Assembly: GCA_024349245.1 (NCBI GenBank)
Contig: JALDNG010000020.1
Location: 19,277,501-19,341,500, forward strand
Direction: 5' to 3'
Source: Neodontobutis hainanensis
Lineage: Eukaryota > Chordata > Actinopteri > Gobiiformes > Odontobutidae
Length of the DNA: 64,000 nt
Shown here: positions 9,140-20,411 of the stretch, one piece after another
How positions within the stretch are numbered: position 1 is the first letter of the stretch
Layout: every line of letters begins with the position of its first letter
Program-made: the position numbers and the translations under genes
The notes under the pieces: generated by a model
Told to the model about the DNA's origin: nothing
Seen by the model: the letters and a program-made list of their open reading frames with translations, nothing else
Databases searched by the model: none

Positions 9140-10080
9140 TAAAAACAGTTCTATGTTACGGCTAAGATTAATATGGGAAAAACACAATGTATTTATAGAG
9201 CACCTGGTGGTAGCATAGAGTCCTTTTGTACACAGTATGGAACAGATCTATACTGAACAAAATACTAAAGATATTTTCATATGTCGGGATTTTAAAAGTA
9301 AACACACCACAAACGTACAGAGAGCTTTGTTGATATTATGCATAGTCTTTCCATTTAAACGACATTCACAATGGTGACAGAGTTTTTATGGGAAAACGAT
9401 GTGAACAGAGCACGCAGGACTTTGTGGGTGTGTTCAAGCAGCTGAGAGTTGCTCACTGCCCAGTTACTGCACATGAGTGCACACAGAGGAATGAGTCTGG
9501 CCCATGGAGGACAAAGAAAATGTAAAGAGGAAATGTAAAAGATTATTATAGAAATTTATTTGTAGTAAAAAGATATTATTTCCCTAAAAAAAAAAAAAAA
9601 AAAAATTCTTTCCCTAATTAGAAGATTTCAAAAGGCAATATGGAAGACATGAACAATGTCTTTTGATAGACCATCAAAAAGCTTGTGACAATAGATTATG
9701 CAAAACTATGATCTATATAAATGATTTATGTTTGTTAAGTTAAAATTGATCATAGTAGTGGATGATACCACTTACAGTTACAAGTAAAGACATCTGACTA
9801 ATGGTAACTGAGATTACAAGGAATGATTTGGCAGAAATAAATTCCCTATAAATATAAAATAAATTAAAAATGATTCTATTGGGAGAACATAGAAAATATG
9901 AAAAAATAGAGATACTAATAGATAAAATAACAATAGAAAGAGTTAATTGGTGTAAGCAGTTATTTTTATTTATACATTTCTTGGTGTATCCCATGGTTAT
10001 CCCATGTCTCAACAGAGAGAGAGAAGAAGATCTGAACCAAACTGTATTAAAATGATGAGGCAGGTTATGGCTCGTAAACA
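9140..10080 (+). mobile_element. decayed LINE fragment, same family as the LINE at 41.6-46.3 kb
   Basis: Around 9195-9320 a stretch reads CIYRAPGG and continues with the same broken pattern as 41860-42000, the endonuclease part of the other copy. Around 9390-9410 GENDVN-like coding matches 42280-42300. At 9870-9960 a short open frame (KYEKIEILIDKITIERVNW) resembles the segment after the RT palm in such LINEs. Many stops and indels; the copy is old and probably internally deleted. Confidence 0.55.
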
Positions 10081-10687
10081 TAATGGTATAACAACAATAG
10101 TTTAATACATTGAAAAGATTAGTTTAAATTAAATAATAAACTAAATAATAGTGACATAACTTTTCACTATATAGTCTGATTAAACCAAACCTTTTAGAAT
10201 GAAAGTAGATTACCAGCAGCAGTCCAGCAGACCTCCAGCAGATCTCTCTGGAAACAGGTTATGTATCTGCTGGCCAATATGTGTTGATTATTTTAATGCT
10301 TTTATGATATGATGTATGACGAGAACCTAGGAGGTATTTTTTGACTTTATCATGTTGTTGTTGCTCTGTACGTGAATAGATGTTGTCTTTGGGGAAGAAT
10401 TTTACCCCAGCGATTAGGTTGTTTACCGAATGATCAATGCTTAAGGGTATTTCAGCTTCCCTGCTGGTTTTTATATGTTTCCTATAGTTATTAATTACTG
10501 TTTGTTCTTAGTCCTATTCAGGTCATCTCAGTCCTGCTCTTGTCATGTCCTTTATGCTAATCCAAACAAAGACATAGACATAACTAGACATATACATAAC
10601 CACCGACATCCTGCACTTCTTACCACTGTATGTACAGCATGATCTAAATTCTCATGTATTGTTTACATTTTTAAAGCAAACTTTATC
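10081..10687. other. non-coding DNA, nothing recognised
   Basis: No coding motif or named repeat seen between the LINE fragment and the short Rex3 copy. Confidence 0.5.
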
Positions 10688-10699
10688 TGCTTTATTCTT

Positions 10700-11186
10700 C
10701 CATCCATCCATCCATCTTCTACCACTTATCCGGGGCCGGGTAGCAGGGCAGCAATCTAAGCAGAGAAGCCCAGACTTCCCGCTCCCCAGACACTTCCTCC
10801 AGCTCTTCCGGGGGGACACCGGGGCGTTCCAAGGCCAGGCGAGAGACATAGTCCCTCCAGCGTGTCCTAGGTCTTCCCCAAGGCGTCCAGGCGGCATCCA
10901 AAACTGATGCCCGAGCCACCTCAGCTGGCTCCTCTCGATGTGGAGGAGCAGCGGCTCTACTTTGAGCTCCTCCCGAGTGACCGAGCTCCTCATCCTATCT
11001 CTAAGGGAGCGCCCCGTGCCTGGCTTGATGGAGCCAACAAGACAACATCATCTGCAAAAAGCAGAGACAAAATCCTGTGGTCCCAAACCAGACTCCCTCC
11101 GGCCCCTGGCTGCGCCTAGAAATCCTGTCCATAAAGATAATGAACAGAACCAGTGACAAAGGGCAGCCCTGCCGGAGTCCAACATG
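10700..11186 (-). mobile_element. short Rex3 (RTE clade) LINE copy with target duplication
   Basis: Minus-strand copy of the Rex3 3' half. From its 3' end it has the CCATCCATCC tail, the ORF end (RTRWRDYVSRLALERPG) and EELKVEPLLLHIERSQLRWLGH. Near 11018 it jumps to the region after the FADD box, losing about 400 bases found in the 63-kb copy. It ends at 11186 in the RT palm. TGCTTTATTCTT flanks it on both sides (10688-10699 and 11187-11198), a perfect 12-base target duplication. Confidence 0.9.
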
Positions 11187-11194
11187 TGCTTTAT

Positions 11195-11231
11195 TCTTAC
11201 AAGAATTAAAACCTGACTATTCATTCTAAAT
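11195..11231. repeat. 37-base echo of the 1.4-kb exon donor region
   Basis: 34 of 37 bases match 1423-1459, which covers the donor of the minus-strand exon candidate. Here the donor is altered (GTCAGG). The match is cut on the left by the Rex3 insertion and on the right by the hAT-like repeat start at 11232. Confidence 0.7.
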
Positions 11232-11925
11232 CAGGGCTCTCAAACTCAAATTACTTGGGGGCCGCAGGAGGCAGAGCCTGATCAGGTATTCCACAAAAAA
11301 AGCTTTGTTAAATCCTCTCAAACGTCATAGCAGTTATTTAACTTCAATGGGTTCTTATGAACCTGAGCTATCCTGAACTTAAATGGAATATTGAAGAACA
11401 TGAATGAGCTGGTTGAGTGGCCCCATTGGATGCCCACTCCCCTCTGTGATATTGTCAACATAACATCGGCGTTAATTTGCAGATTTGTCATGAAAACAAA
11501 TCCGCATGGATCGTGGCAATCAAATTGCCATCAACTTTCAAACAAATCAATTATTTCAAATGAGGGGAAAACAAAATACGATCTGCATGATGCCAAATCC
11601 AATGCCAGTAACATTGAATTTGTCCAGCTCAAGGTCAAACATGCTCATTTCAAACACAGTAAGAAGCAGTAATTTTATGACGGCTAAGTGATGTTACAGC
11701 TCCTCCATAGTTGTTAAATGTTTCTCTGCCTGCATCAAGCTCAGCCGATGGCCCGCCCCCAGGAGCCATATCCTCCACTGTGATGGTATTTTGGTTCAGT
11801 TCTAGCTGCACAAAAAGGAACCTTCCACACAACGTGGTAACGTGCCATTCATATAAAAACATTAAACTTTCATATCGTCCTGCGGGCCACAAAAATGTAT
11901 TGAGTATCTTTGATGCAGGTACATG
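11232..11925. mobile_element. non-autonomous hAT-like DNA transposon remnant
   Basis: Begins CAGGGCTCTCAAACTC and GGGGGCCGCAGGAGGCAGAG, a start typical of an abundant fish hAT-derived repeat. Near 11880 GCGGGCCACAAAAATG resembles the matching other end. No transposase frame is present. The right inverted end is not clean, so the limits are approximate. Confidence 0.5.
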
Positions 11926-12465
11926 ATGCCCTGGAAGAAGACCACAAGAGGCTAACCCTATGTCACTCAAAGTTACGTAGACAAAAGACTACAATACGTT
12001 CTAGGCGCTACAAAAAACAACAAATGGCAGAGGATAAGTAATTCAATTCACCAAACTTTGACACACCAGAGTGAAACCAACATGTCATCATTAATAACAA
12101 CTGCTTAACAAATTAATAATAATAATTTACATTTGTACACATTTACAAATAAAAATGCTTGTTTTCAGTGTATTTTCTTAACAGTTCTCCAATTATTTTA
12201 CAACCAATTAAGAAAAAGGTATTCGGTCGTAAACACAGACCACTTCCTTTCAACACAAAAGCTTTGGGCTAAACTGTGAGCGCTGCTGAAAAATGCCATT
12301 TAAAAGGCAAATAATTGCATTGAGAAAGACTACACATTTTGACAAGTTTGGTGTTGATTAGGTGTCATTTGTAGACTTTAGCTACCAGGCTACCAGTATA
12401 TAATTATAGCAAATTTTGATTATATTATTTGCTGACCACTCTGATCACTTTTATTTTTATGTTAG
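11926..12465. other. non-coding DNA, nothing recognised
   Basis: AT-rich, with a short AAT run near 12115; no named repeat. Confidence 0.5.
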
Positions 12466-12660
12466 ACCTTCATTCATTTATTTTCTTCCGCTTAGTCCTG
12501 ATAGGGGTCGCAGGTGATATCTCAGCTACTTTGGGCTTGAGGCGGGGTACACCCTGGATAGTGGCCAGTTGGTCGAGACAGAGACAACCATTCACTCTCA
12601 CGTTTATTCGCTAAGGTCACTTTGGTGGAGGGAGGAAGCCAGAGTACCCAGAGAGAAGAG
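12466..12660 (-). repeat. 3' part of a fish interspersed repeat (family also at 23.1, 46.6 and 57.4 kb)
   Basis: Contains GGGGTCGCAGGTGATAT, GAGGCGGGGTACACCCTGGA, ACAACCATTCACTCTCACG and GGAGGAAGCCAGAGTACCC, the usual order, on the reverse strand, of the 3' half of a common fish repeat whose tRNA-like head is at 23115-23258 and 57349-57476. Class assignment (SINE-like) is tentative. Confidence 0.6.
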
Positions 12661-13089
12661 CAGAGAGAATCGGCACAAAGCTCAACTGTGAAACAATTTG
12701 GAGGTATGCCAATATTGTTTAACAAACTAGTCAACAGAGATCCATGTTTCTTCATAAAGTCAATCAAATCAAAAGTTCACAAACCTGTTAGTGTTGATGA
12801 TGTAAAAATTAAAATAGTACGTGTGTGCAATCAATGTGGCAGGCACAAACATTAACATAGTTATACATAGCCAAAAAATAAAATACAATTAGCTTACAAT
12901 CACAAATAAAGTTACATGCCACAAAAATATCCCACATAATAAAATGATAGTTATAAGACCCTACATTCAATGTTTGATGCTTGACGCAGCATCCTTAAAA
13001 GTCAATCTCATTAATACCATCCCTAATAAAAATAATATCAAATCAGTTTTGCATCATATGATGCCCCTAAGTATTGTATAACTTTAGGT

Positions 13090-13175
13090 TAAACTGAACA
13101 TTAAACTGGACTGGACTGATCACACCGCTGCCCTCTACAAGAAGGGCCAAAGTTGCCCTCTGACTCTTTGGCCTC
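13090..13175 (+). mobile_element. LINE fragment (post-palm segment)
   Basis: Reads KLNIKLDWTDHTAALYKKGQS on the plus strand, the conserved stretch that follows the RT domain in one fish LINE group; a sister copy is at 51500-51600 (VHLDNKLDWYINTDGLYRKG). Only about 85 bases are recognisable. Confidence 0.6.
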
Positions 13176-13939
13176 AGACATTCATATGGACAACAACTCC
13201 ACCCTCAGTGCAGGTAAGAGCACTATGCAGGCCCTTCATCCCCCCTTCTCTGAGGGTACAGCACACATGTAGAGTCAAGTACACAGCAAGTGTGCAGGCT
13301 GTTGGTGTAATATATGTTATGTTCTTATATTGTATATTTATTTGTGCCCACCTGCAGTTGCCACCACAGCTCTTGTGCAATATTAATTCCATCGCTTGGA
13401 ATAGGATATTGCATTGTGCCTATTAATAACTTTGTCATGGTAGTAAAAAAAAAAAAAAAAAGTGACGCATCAGATGGAAATTTAATACCAGATTTTTGTC
13501 ATTAATTAACTATAGCCTACAACAGATCTATCTATATTTTATTTGAATTCCTGTCCCAATTCCTGCAATGCATTTGTAAATGTACATCTTTATACAGAAT
13601 CTAAATTCAAACAAAAAAAGAACACAATATCTTTGTTTATTACAGTGATGGTATGACATTTTATCATATTAGACATTTACAAATGAAATGCTCTGGACTG
13701 TGTCTGATCTTATTCTTACAGAAAAAAGAGAAGTGTCTGCACAAGCGCCGGCTGACTGGAGCACAAATGTACAGAGATCTAGTGTCACTGTAAAGTCATG
13801 TTATATTGTAAATTAAACACCTGAAAGACATTGTGCTCACAATGGGTTTCATTGTCAGTTATGTTGAGTTTAACGGATTAATATACTCTCTGATATGTAT
13901 TTTATTGCAGCATTTAAAACTGCTTCATGTAACCAGTGC
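13176..13939. other. non-coding DNA, nothing recognised
   Basis: Contains a poly-A run near 13444-13461; otherwise no repeat or gene recognised. Confidence 0.5.
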
Positions 13940-14178
13940 GGGCGGCAGTAGCTCAGTGGGTAGAGTGCCTGTCCTTTGACCGGCGGGTGGGTGGTTCAAT
14001 CCCCCTCAAAACATCCCATAACATCCTGCTCTCCCCACATACTGTCGTTGTGTCCTTGGGCAAGACACACTAAATTGCCTCAAATGATGATTTGTAACAA
14101 TGTTGTATGTGAAGTGCTTTGAGTGCCTGTTACAGTAGGTGGAAAAGTGCTATTTAAAGATTAATATTATTATTACTA
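13940..14178 (+). mobile_element. tRNA-derived SINE
   Basis: The head has RNA polymerase III boxes: box A TAGCTCAGTGGGTAGAG at about 13949 and box B GGTTCAATCC near 13993. The centre carries TGTCCTTGGGCAAGACAC, shared in variant form with the SINEs at 29.1 and 40.3 kb. The tail (GTGCTATTTAAAGATTAATATTATT) resembles an L2-type LINE 3' end, which such SINEs use for mobilisation. It is not a functional tRNA gene: there is no proper acceptor stem or anticodon arm. Confidence 0.8.
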
Positions 14179-14775
14179 CTGATCCCAAGACCAGATTCTC
14201 GCAGTCTCCTCTTAACAGTTGATGTAGAGATGTGTCTGCTACTAGAACATTGATCTGGGCTCTAATCTGAGGTGCTGTTAACTTGTGATTTCTGAGGCTT
14301 GTGACTCTTATTGATTTATCTTCAGCAGCAGAGGTGACTGGTCTTCTTTCCTCGAGCAGTTCTCTGGGCCAGTTTTGTTGTAGTGCTTGATGGTTTTTGC
14401 AACTGCACTTTGGAACACATTCAAAGTTTTTGCAATTTTCCGAACTGACTGACCTTCAGTTCTTAAAGTAATAAAGCACAACACAAATGATGGTCCCAAA
14501 CCCTTTAAGAAGGCCATAAATTCCACAAATGAACCCTGACAAGGCACACCTGTAAAGTGAAATCCATTTTAGGTGAAGCTCATTGAGAGAAGGTCAAGGT
14601 TAGCGGCACTGTCAACACAGCAAAGGGTGGCTACTTGGAGGAATCTAAAATATAAAAACATATTTCAAACTTTTTCGATTACTGTATAATTCCATATGTG
14701 TTCATTCAAAGTTGTGATGCCTTCAGTGAGAATCTACAATGTAAATAGTCGTGAAAATAAAAAAAAAAACATGTT
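14179..14775 (-). mobile_element. Tc1/mariner fragment with transposase helix-turn-helix remnant
   Basis: Minus strand. Around 14308-14547 an open frame reads EGQSVRKIAKTLNVFQSAVAKTIKHYNKTG, the N-terminal DNA-binding domain of Tc1-type transposases. The right part (14580-14775) has the untranslated sequence of a widespread fish Tc1 family, including CCTTCAGTGAGAATCTACAATG. The catalytic domain is not present. Confidence 0.8.
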
Positions 14776-16429
14776 TCTAAAATCTGCCTGGTTCTTGTTT
14801 GACAACTTTCTTTTGTAGGAATCTTCTCAACTACATTGTAACCATTTATCTAAAATACGGCGGACTTTATTTGAGGCTTTGTTTCTGTGATTGGTTGTAC
14901 CACATTGGTTCAGAGCTAGTTTATTCTGCATGTTTTGGTACTGCCCCTGAATTTTGATAGTTTTGGTTGGCATTCAATCGCAGGCAGCTTGATTTGCGTC
15001 CATTTGCTCCACCTCTAGGAAATCCAACTCAAATCCACAGAGACAAATTTCAGTGGATAGAAGGCCATATAAGGGTGAAATAATATTTAAGACTATATCC
15101 CCACAGAGACAAAATTGTTATTCCGTAAACATGGCACCGTTTTAGAAAATGTGTGTGTCCACATGGGTCCACACAAAACCACTGAAACCACTGTAGTATT
15201 ATATGCCAGGTCTGTTAGATGAGAAACACACCAAAACAGACAAGAACACATGGGGTATGCGCAGAAAACATGTGGAGTATGCTATTCTCCATGCCCACTC
15301 GTATTTGGTACTTGGGCTTCCAATGAAACGCCCATACAAAAAAAAAAAAAAAAAACTTGTGGATAAGCCTAAACCGGTCTCCGTGTTGACTAGGCCAAAA
15401 ACAATGGCTCAGGACAAACACAGAACATCACCTTCAGCGAGCACAGTACACACACAATGAGCCGACTACAGCCAGATCATTAAACACAAAGCCGTTCATT
15501 GTACAATATTGAAAAACACACAAAAAAATGGTGAGTATAACAAAGCAAACAGGCCTCCCATAAGATTAGCTGTACTTCCAATGCTGCCAAAGCTTCCAAT
15601 TTGGCTCCAGAACTACGCAGCTGTTGTCATCGTGGAGTACATTCATTTCACCGATTCAATTCAGGCAGACAAAATGAACTGACTAAACCATTCGGAGAAG
15701 CATCCGAGGAAGAAGAAAACAGTCACTTTTTTTGTCAGCTTTGCAGTGATAAACTCCGACCTCAGACTCGACCGGACACGTGTTCACTAAACACTGGGAG
15801 GACAGCAAGCAGTGATACATCCCGACAATGATTAATGAGGAGAAGGAGGGAGGGAAAGCCAGTCTGGGGACAGAGTCTGACATGGAAGGGATGATAAGAG
15901 CATTAGTACTGCAGAAAAAGCAAAGGAGTTGACTTATTAATGTTATTGGCGCAATCTAGTTGTGGCTTGTTACTAATGAGAATTAAATCAAAGCCTACAC
16001 AGTAGCTAAATAGATATTGTGAATTTGTAATGGGTTTGTGAGGGGAAGCTCAAACATGGTCAAACAAAGCTCAAACATGGTAAAACAAGGTGGAATCTTC
16101 TCTCTAGCCACTAATTACTCTGCATCTGGTTTGTAAAACTTTTTAGTTTAGGGGCCACTCCACACACAGCCCATTTTGATTTAAAGTGGGCCAGACAAGT
16201 TAAATCTCTTTGTTTTAGTTCAAAGAAGTACAGTTACAATGTAAACAATATTGTAATGTATTAAATATTTTTAAGAACTCCTTTGTACCATGAGCGGTGA
16301 AAGCTACTAACTCTTTGAGCCTTCACTAAGACTGGGCTTATGGGCCACTGCATTTGTGGGTCCCTGGCTAGATTGTTGACTAGGTCATTTATTTTTTCTT
16401 TACATGATCTTAAGATTCAAGAGTTTTTA
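14776..16429. other. non-coding DNA, mostly unrecognised
   Basis: No gene. Near 16150-16190 GGGGCCACTCCACACACAGCCC resembles part of a hAT-related fish repeat. A short poly-A run is at 15339-15354. Confidence 0.45.
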
Positions 16430-16668
16430 TGTGTCACATACACTGTTCGCTCCTTGGACAGTGCAAATTAACAGGTTGTTACATAGTAACAACGAGAGCA
16501 GAAAGTGCAGTGCCACTTGTTGAGTCTGATGGCCTGGGGGAAGAAGCTCCATCTAAGTCTTTCAGTTTTGGCCATCAGGCTTTGGAAGCACTTACCAGAT
16601 GGCAGCAGGGTGAAGTGTCGGTTTGCAGGGTGATTAGTGTCCTTGATGATTTTGGTAGGTCTATGCAA
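16430..16668 (-). mobile_element. LINE ORF2 C-terminal end (3' part of the split LINE)
   Basis: Minus strand reads KIIKDTNHPANRHFTLLPSG, then ERLRWSFFPQAIRL, the conserved end of ORF2 in a fish LINE group with APE endonuclease. Its probable 5' part lies at 18160-19260 on the same strand, on the other side of a plus-strand L2-like element. The RT between the two parts is absent. Confidence 0.7.
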
Positions 16669-18157
16669 TAGTGCATCCCCTGATCAAAAAGTCAGGTCTG
16701 GATCGAGCAGATTTGTCAAATTTCAGGCCTATTTCAAAACTTCCTTTTATTTCTAAAATTCTAGAAAAAATTGTTTGCAGCCAATTAATGGCTTTTTTAA
16801 AAGACCACAATATTCTTGAAGTGTTCCAATCTAGTTTTAAATCTCTACACAGCACAGAATCTGCTCTTCTGAAGGTTTTTAATGATATTTATTTAGCTAC
16901 TGATGCTGGAGAGTGCGTAGTTCTTGTACTTCTCGATTTAACTGCTGCATTTGACACTGTGGACCACAAAATTCTGATCTCTCGTTTGGAGAGCTGGGTG
17001 GGCATAAAGGGCATCGCACTTCAATGGTTCAGGTCCTATTTGGAAGGTAGGACTTTCTGTGTTAGTTACGGAACTTGAGTCCTCCTCTGCACCCCTCTCC
17101 TGTGGAGTCCCACAGGGGTCAGTTTTGGGCCCTCTGCTTTTCTCTCTCTACCTGCTGCCACTTGGCTCAATAATTAGGAAGCATGGTATGTCATTTCACT
17201 GTTATGCGGATGATAGTCAGATCTACGTGCATCTTAAAAAGAATGACACTGTTAGACCGCTGTTGGAGTGTCTTGAGGATATAAAGGCCTGGATGGCTGT
17301 AAACTTTTTAAGTGTTAATGCAAACAAAACGGAAGTAATGATTTTTGGTGACACCACTGGCACCCGTTCTGTTGAGTTGGGTGCTTTGGCTCAGTACATC
17401 AAGCCAACCATTACAAATTTAGGGGTTAAAATGGACCCTGACCTTAAGCTCAACAGTCAGATCAGGGCTGTGGTTAAATCCAGTTTCTTCCAATTGAGAC
17501 AGTTGGCCAAAATAAAGCCTTTTCTTCAAAGGCAACATTTTGAGACAGTAATACATGTCTTTGTTACTACCCGGCTGGATTACTGTAATGCTCTGTATCT
17601 GGGGGTCAGTGGGTCTTCTGTTGCACGTCTGCAACTGGTTCAGAACGCTGCAGCTTGTCTGGTCACGGGAACTCGTAAATATGAGCATGTTTCCCCCATC
17701 TTAGCCTCCTTACACTGGTTACCTGTACAGTTCAGGATTCATTTTAAAATTCTTTTATTTGTATTTAAATCTTTAAATGGTTTTGCCCCACCATACATTT
17801 CTGAGCTACTTATTCCATATACTCCCACCCGTTCTCTTAGGTCAGCTGATCAACTGCTCCTGAAAGTGCCCAAAACAAGGCTTAAATCAAGAGGGGATCG
17901 TGCTTTTGCGGTGGCAGCACCAAAAATGTGGAATGGCCTGCCACTGCACATTAGACAGGCCACTTCAATGTCTCATTTTAAATCTCTTTTAAAAACCCAC
18001 CTCTTTTCCTTGGCTTTTATCACTTGAATTTGACATTTTGTGTATTATTATTTTAATTTATTTTAATCTTCTTCTTTCTGTACAGCACTTTGGTCTACTT
18101 CGGTAGTGTTAAAGTGCTTTATAAATAAAGTTTGTTGTTGTTGTTGTTGTTGTTGTC
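16669..18157 (+). mobile_element. 5'-truncated L2-like LINE with reverse transcriptase
   Basis: The plus strand encodes an RT from just before the fingers to the C-terminus: NFRPISKLPFISKILEKIV, VVLVLLDLTAAFDTVDH (motif A), CGVPQGSVLGPLLFSLYLLP, YADDSQIYVH (catalytic YADD), then NANKTEVMIFG and the end YTPTRSLRSADQ...MSHFKSLLKTHLF. This set is characteristic of fish L2/CR1-group LINEs. One frame change near 17065 splits it. The 3' end (AAAGTGCTTTATAAATAAAG) followed by (TTG)n is the L2-type tail. Endonuclease and ORF1 are missing, so this is a dead 5'-truncated copy. Confidence 0.9.
18132..18156 (+). repeat. (TTG)n tail of the L2-like LINE
   Basis: Eight TTG units directly after the 3' end; L2-type elements end in short tandem repeats rather than poly-A. 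Confidence 0.85.
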
Positions 18158-18159
18158 TA

Positions 18160-19260
18160 CCTCTGTAGCGTTTGGTAAGACCTACCTGTAGCACAATCTC
18201 TGAATTGGGTGACCAACGTTTAACTTCCCGTCTCACCGGGGGTTCTTGAATGAGCCTTTGTTTGTATTCAGGTGTGAGGAAAATGAGGAAAATGACGGCA
18301 TGCTCCAATTTTGCCAAAAGCAGGTAGTGAACAAGCTTTATATGCATTCTTAAACAGAGAGTAGCAAAGATCCAGTGTGTTTGCTTGTCGTATAGGACAG
18401 GGGACGTGCTGTTGAAAGTTTGGCAAGACTTTCTTTAGGTTTGCTTTGTTAAAATCACCCGCGACTATGAAAGCAGCATTGGGGTGTTTGTTTATGAAGC
18501 CGCTGGTAACATCATGAAGGGCAGATTAAGCCAGCCCCGTGTCTACCTGTGGTGGAATGTAAACGGCAGTGGCGATGACCGAGGAAAATTCCCTCGGCAG
18601 AAAGAATAGGCGGCAACTGATTGTTAAATGTTCCAGACGAGGCGAGCAGGATTGCGAAAGAATGGAGATGTTCCTAGAATCGCACCATTTCTTGTTGATC
18701 ATGACACACACGCCACCGTCTTTGGATTTACCGGCCTCGGCCGTACTGTCCATCTGAGAAACAGAGAAGTTCACAGACGGCGTCATAGCTGAGACCGAGA
18801 CCGCGGGCATGAGCCATGTTTTGGACAATCAATAGATGTTTCAGTCTCTCATGTCCCGTTGAAAACTTATCCTGGCTCTAAGATTGTCTATCTTATTCTA
18901 CAAGGATTGGACATTTGCGGGCAGAATGCTCGGGACAGGAGGACTGAATGCTCTTTTCCTCAGTCTGTTGCAAATCCCCGCACGTTTCCCGCTGCGTTTC
19001 TTGATATTTCACCTTCGACTCGACGGGCCATTGTTCAACTCGGCGTTCTGCCGAATCTCAGATGGCCACGGAGGATTGGGGAAAGTATCTTGAAACAGGT
19101 CATTGTAGCGGTTACCAATGTCCAAAAGAGTTTTGATGACATAGCAGATCAATGCAGATGATAGATTTGTACAAATTGAGAGCAAAAGAGAGTAAATAAA
19201 AGAACAGTCTTAGCGGAGCTACCTGAACGGCAACCAAACACGGCGCCGCCATCACCTAAT
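18160..19260 (-). mobile_element. LINE 5' part with APE-type endonuclease
   Basis: Minus strand, 18526-18828, reads SKDGGVCVMINKKWCDSRNI, then LEHLTISCRLFFLPREFSSV and ATAVYIPPQ. The next frame continues with IVAGDFNKANLKKVLPNF, all landmarks of LINE apurinic-type endonucleases. Further down, PEYKQRL at about 18260 marks the end of that domain. Stops and frame changes break it. Upstream (18880-19260) the 5' leader region is non-coding. It faces the opposite way to the L2 copy it abuts. Confidence 0.8.
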
Positions 19261-20411
19261 GTGTAATTATTTATACGTATTTTTTTTATTTTTATTGTAT
19301 TCTTTAGGAGGTTCCGCAGTTATGTAGGGATGTACAGGAAAAGTTGCACCCTTTTAACTTTACTTATTTCTAGTTCACTGTAGATTTGTATGTGTGTGTT
19401 GTATTTTTTTTATTTTTATGGTGAAACCAAAGACAAATTTCCACATCAATCGCAAATGAAAAAGAATAATGTAGGCAAAAGCCTCCAGGATGTATGTTTT
19501 AACAAGCTCACACTACAATATGTCTTTGATGCATATGCTATTGTACTAGCAATAATGTATTCACCGTTCACTGCTGCATCACTAACCTCTGGGCTACAGG
19601 TAAAAACAGACCTGCTAACAATGCATTTTTCTTCTCTCTTCTCAGTTGTCCTTGTAAACTGTTGTATGTAAGCTCTTCTCTATGATGAGTGTCATTGTGG
19701 CTTACTTAAAGCACTGCACATTTGACTCTGGTGTGAGTGTCCAAATCTTAATCAAGTACAGCACACTTTATGGAGTCTGGCAGGACCAAAAGGTGGACCT
19801 AAGCATGGCAGAATTATATAAACATGCAGCGCACAGTTAATGTGACCATTAATTTACTAATTGTTGACTGCCTATATTCACCATGGACAATGCACCATAA
19901 AAGGTGGTTAAAACTGAATGAACGGCATTGGTCAGTTTCTTTAGAAAATAGCTATAACTAACTATTGTGTAAAAAAAAAAGTTGACATGCTAAAACAACA
20001 TTGTTGATATCATACAGTATCTGGTGGAAGCCTAGTACCCAGAACAATAACACAGGAAGGACATGCAGATTCCCCACAGAAAGGCTGCTGGCAAGAGGAC
20101 TTTCTTGCTGTAATTCAGGAGTGCTAACCTTTCTGCTACTGTGCAGAAAATAATCTGCTTTATCATTTATGGGCAGCAGCGGCAGCAGAAGAGTTTTGTT
20201 TTCCAGGGACTGAGATGTCTTAAGGTCAGAAATGATTTAATTACACACATCACAACTTCTTTGCAGAACATTGAATCAAACTTGATTAAGACAAATAAAT
20301 AGAAGAATAAGACAAAGGAAAGCAGTGAAAAGTAAAAATAGTGCCTACCTTAATGGACTGAAGAACGCTCTTTATATTTATTAATTTGGACTTCATTATA
20401 AATATAATTTT
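19261..20411. other. non-coding DNA, nothing recognised
   Basis: Short open frames without family motifs; probably intron. Confidence 0.5.

Noticed and set aside
13940..14012. Functional tRNA gene
   Set aside because: It has box A and B motifs but continues into a SINE body and tail and lacks proper stems.
18859..19161. Plus-strand 100-codon frame at 18.9 kb
   Set aside because: Antisense to the leader of a minus-strand LINE; no motif and no splice logic.
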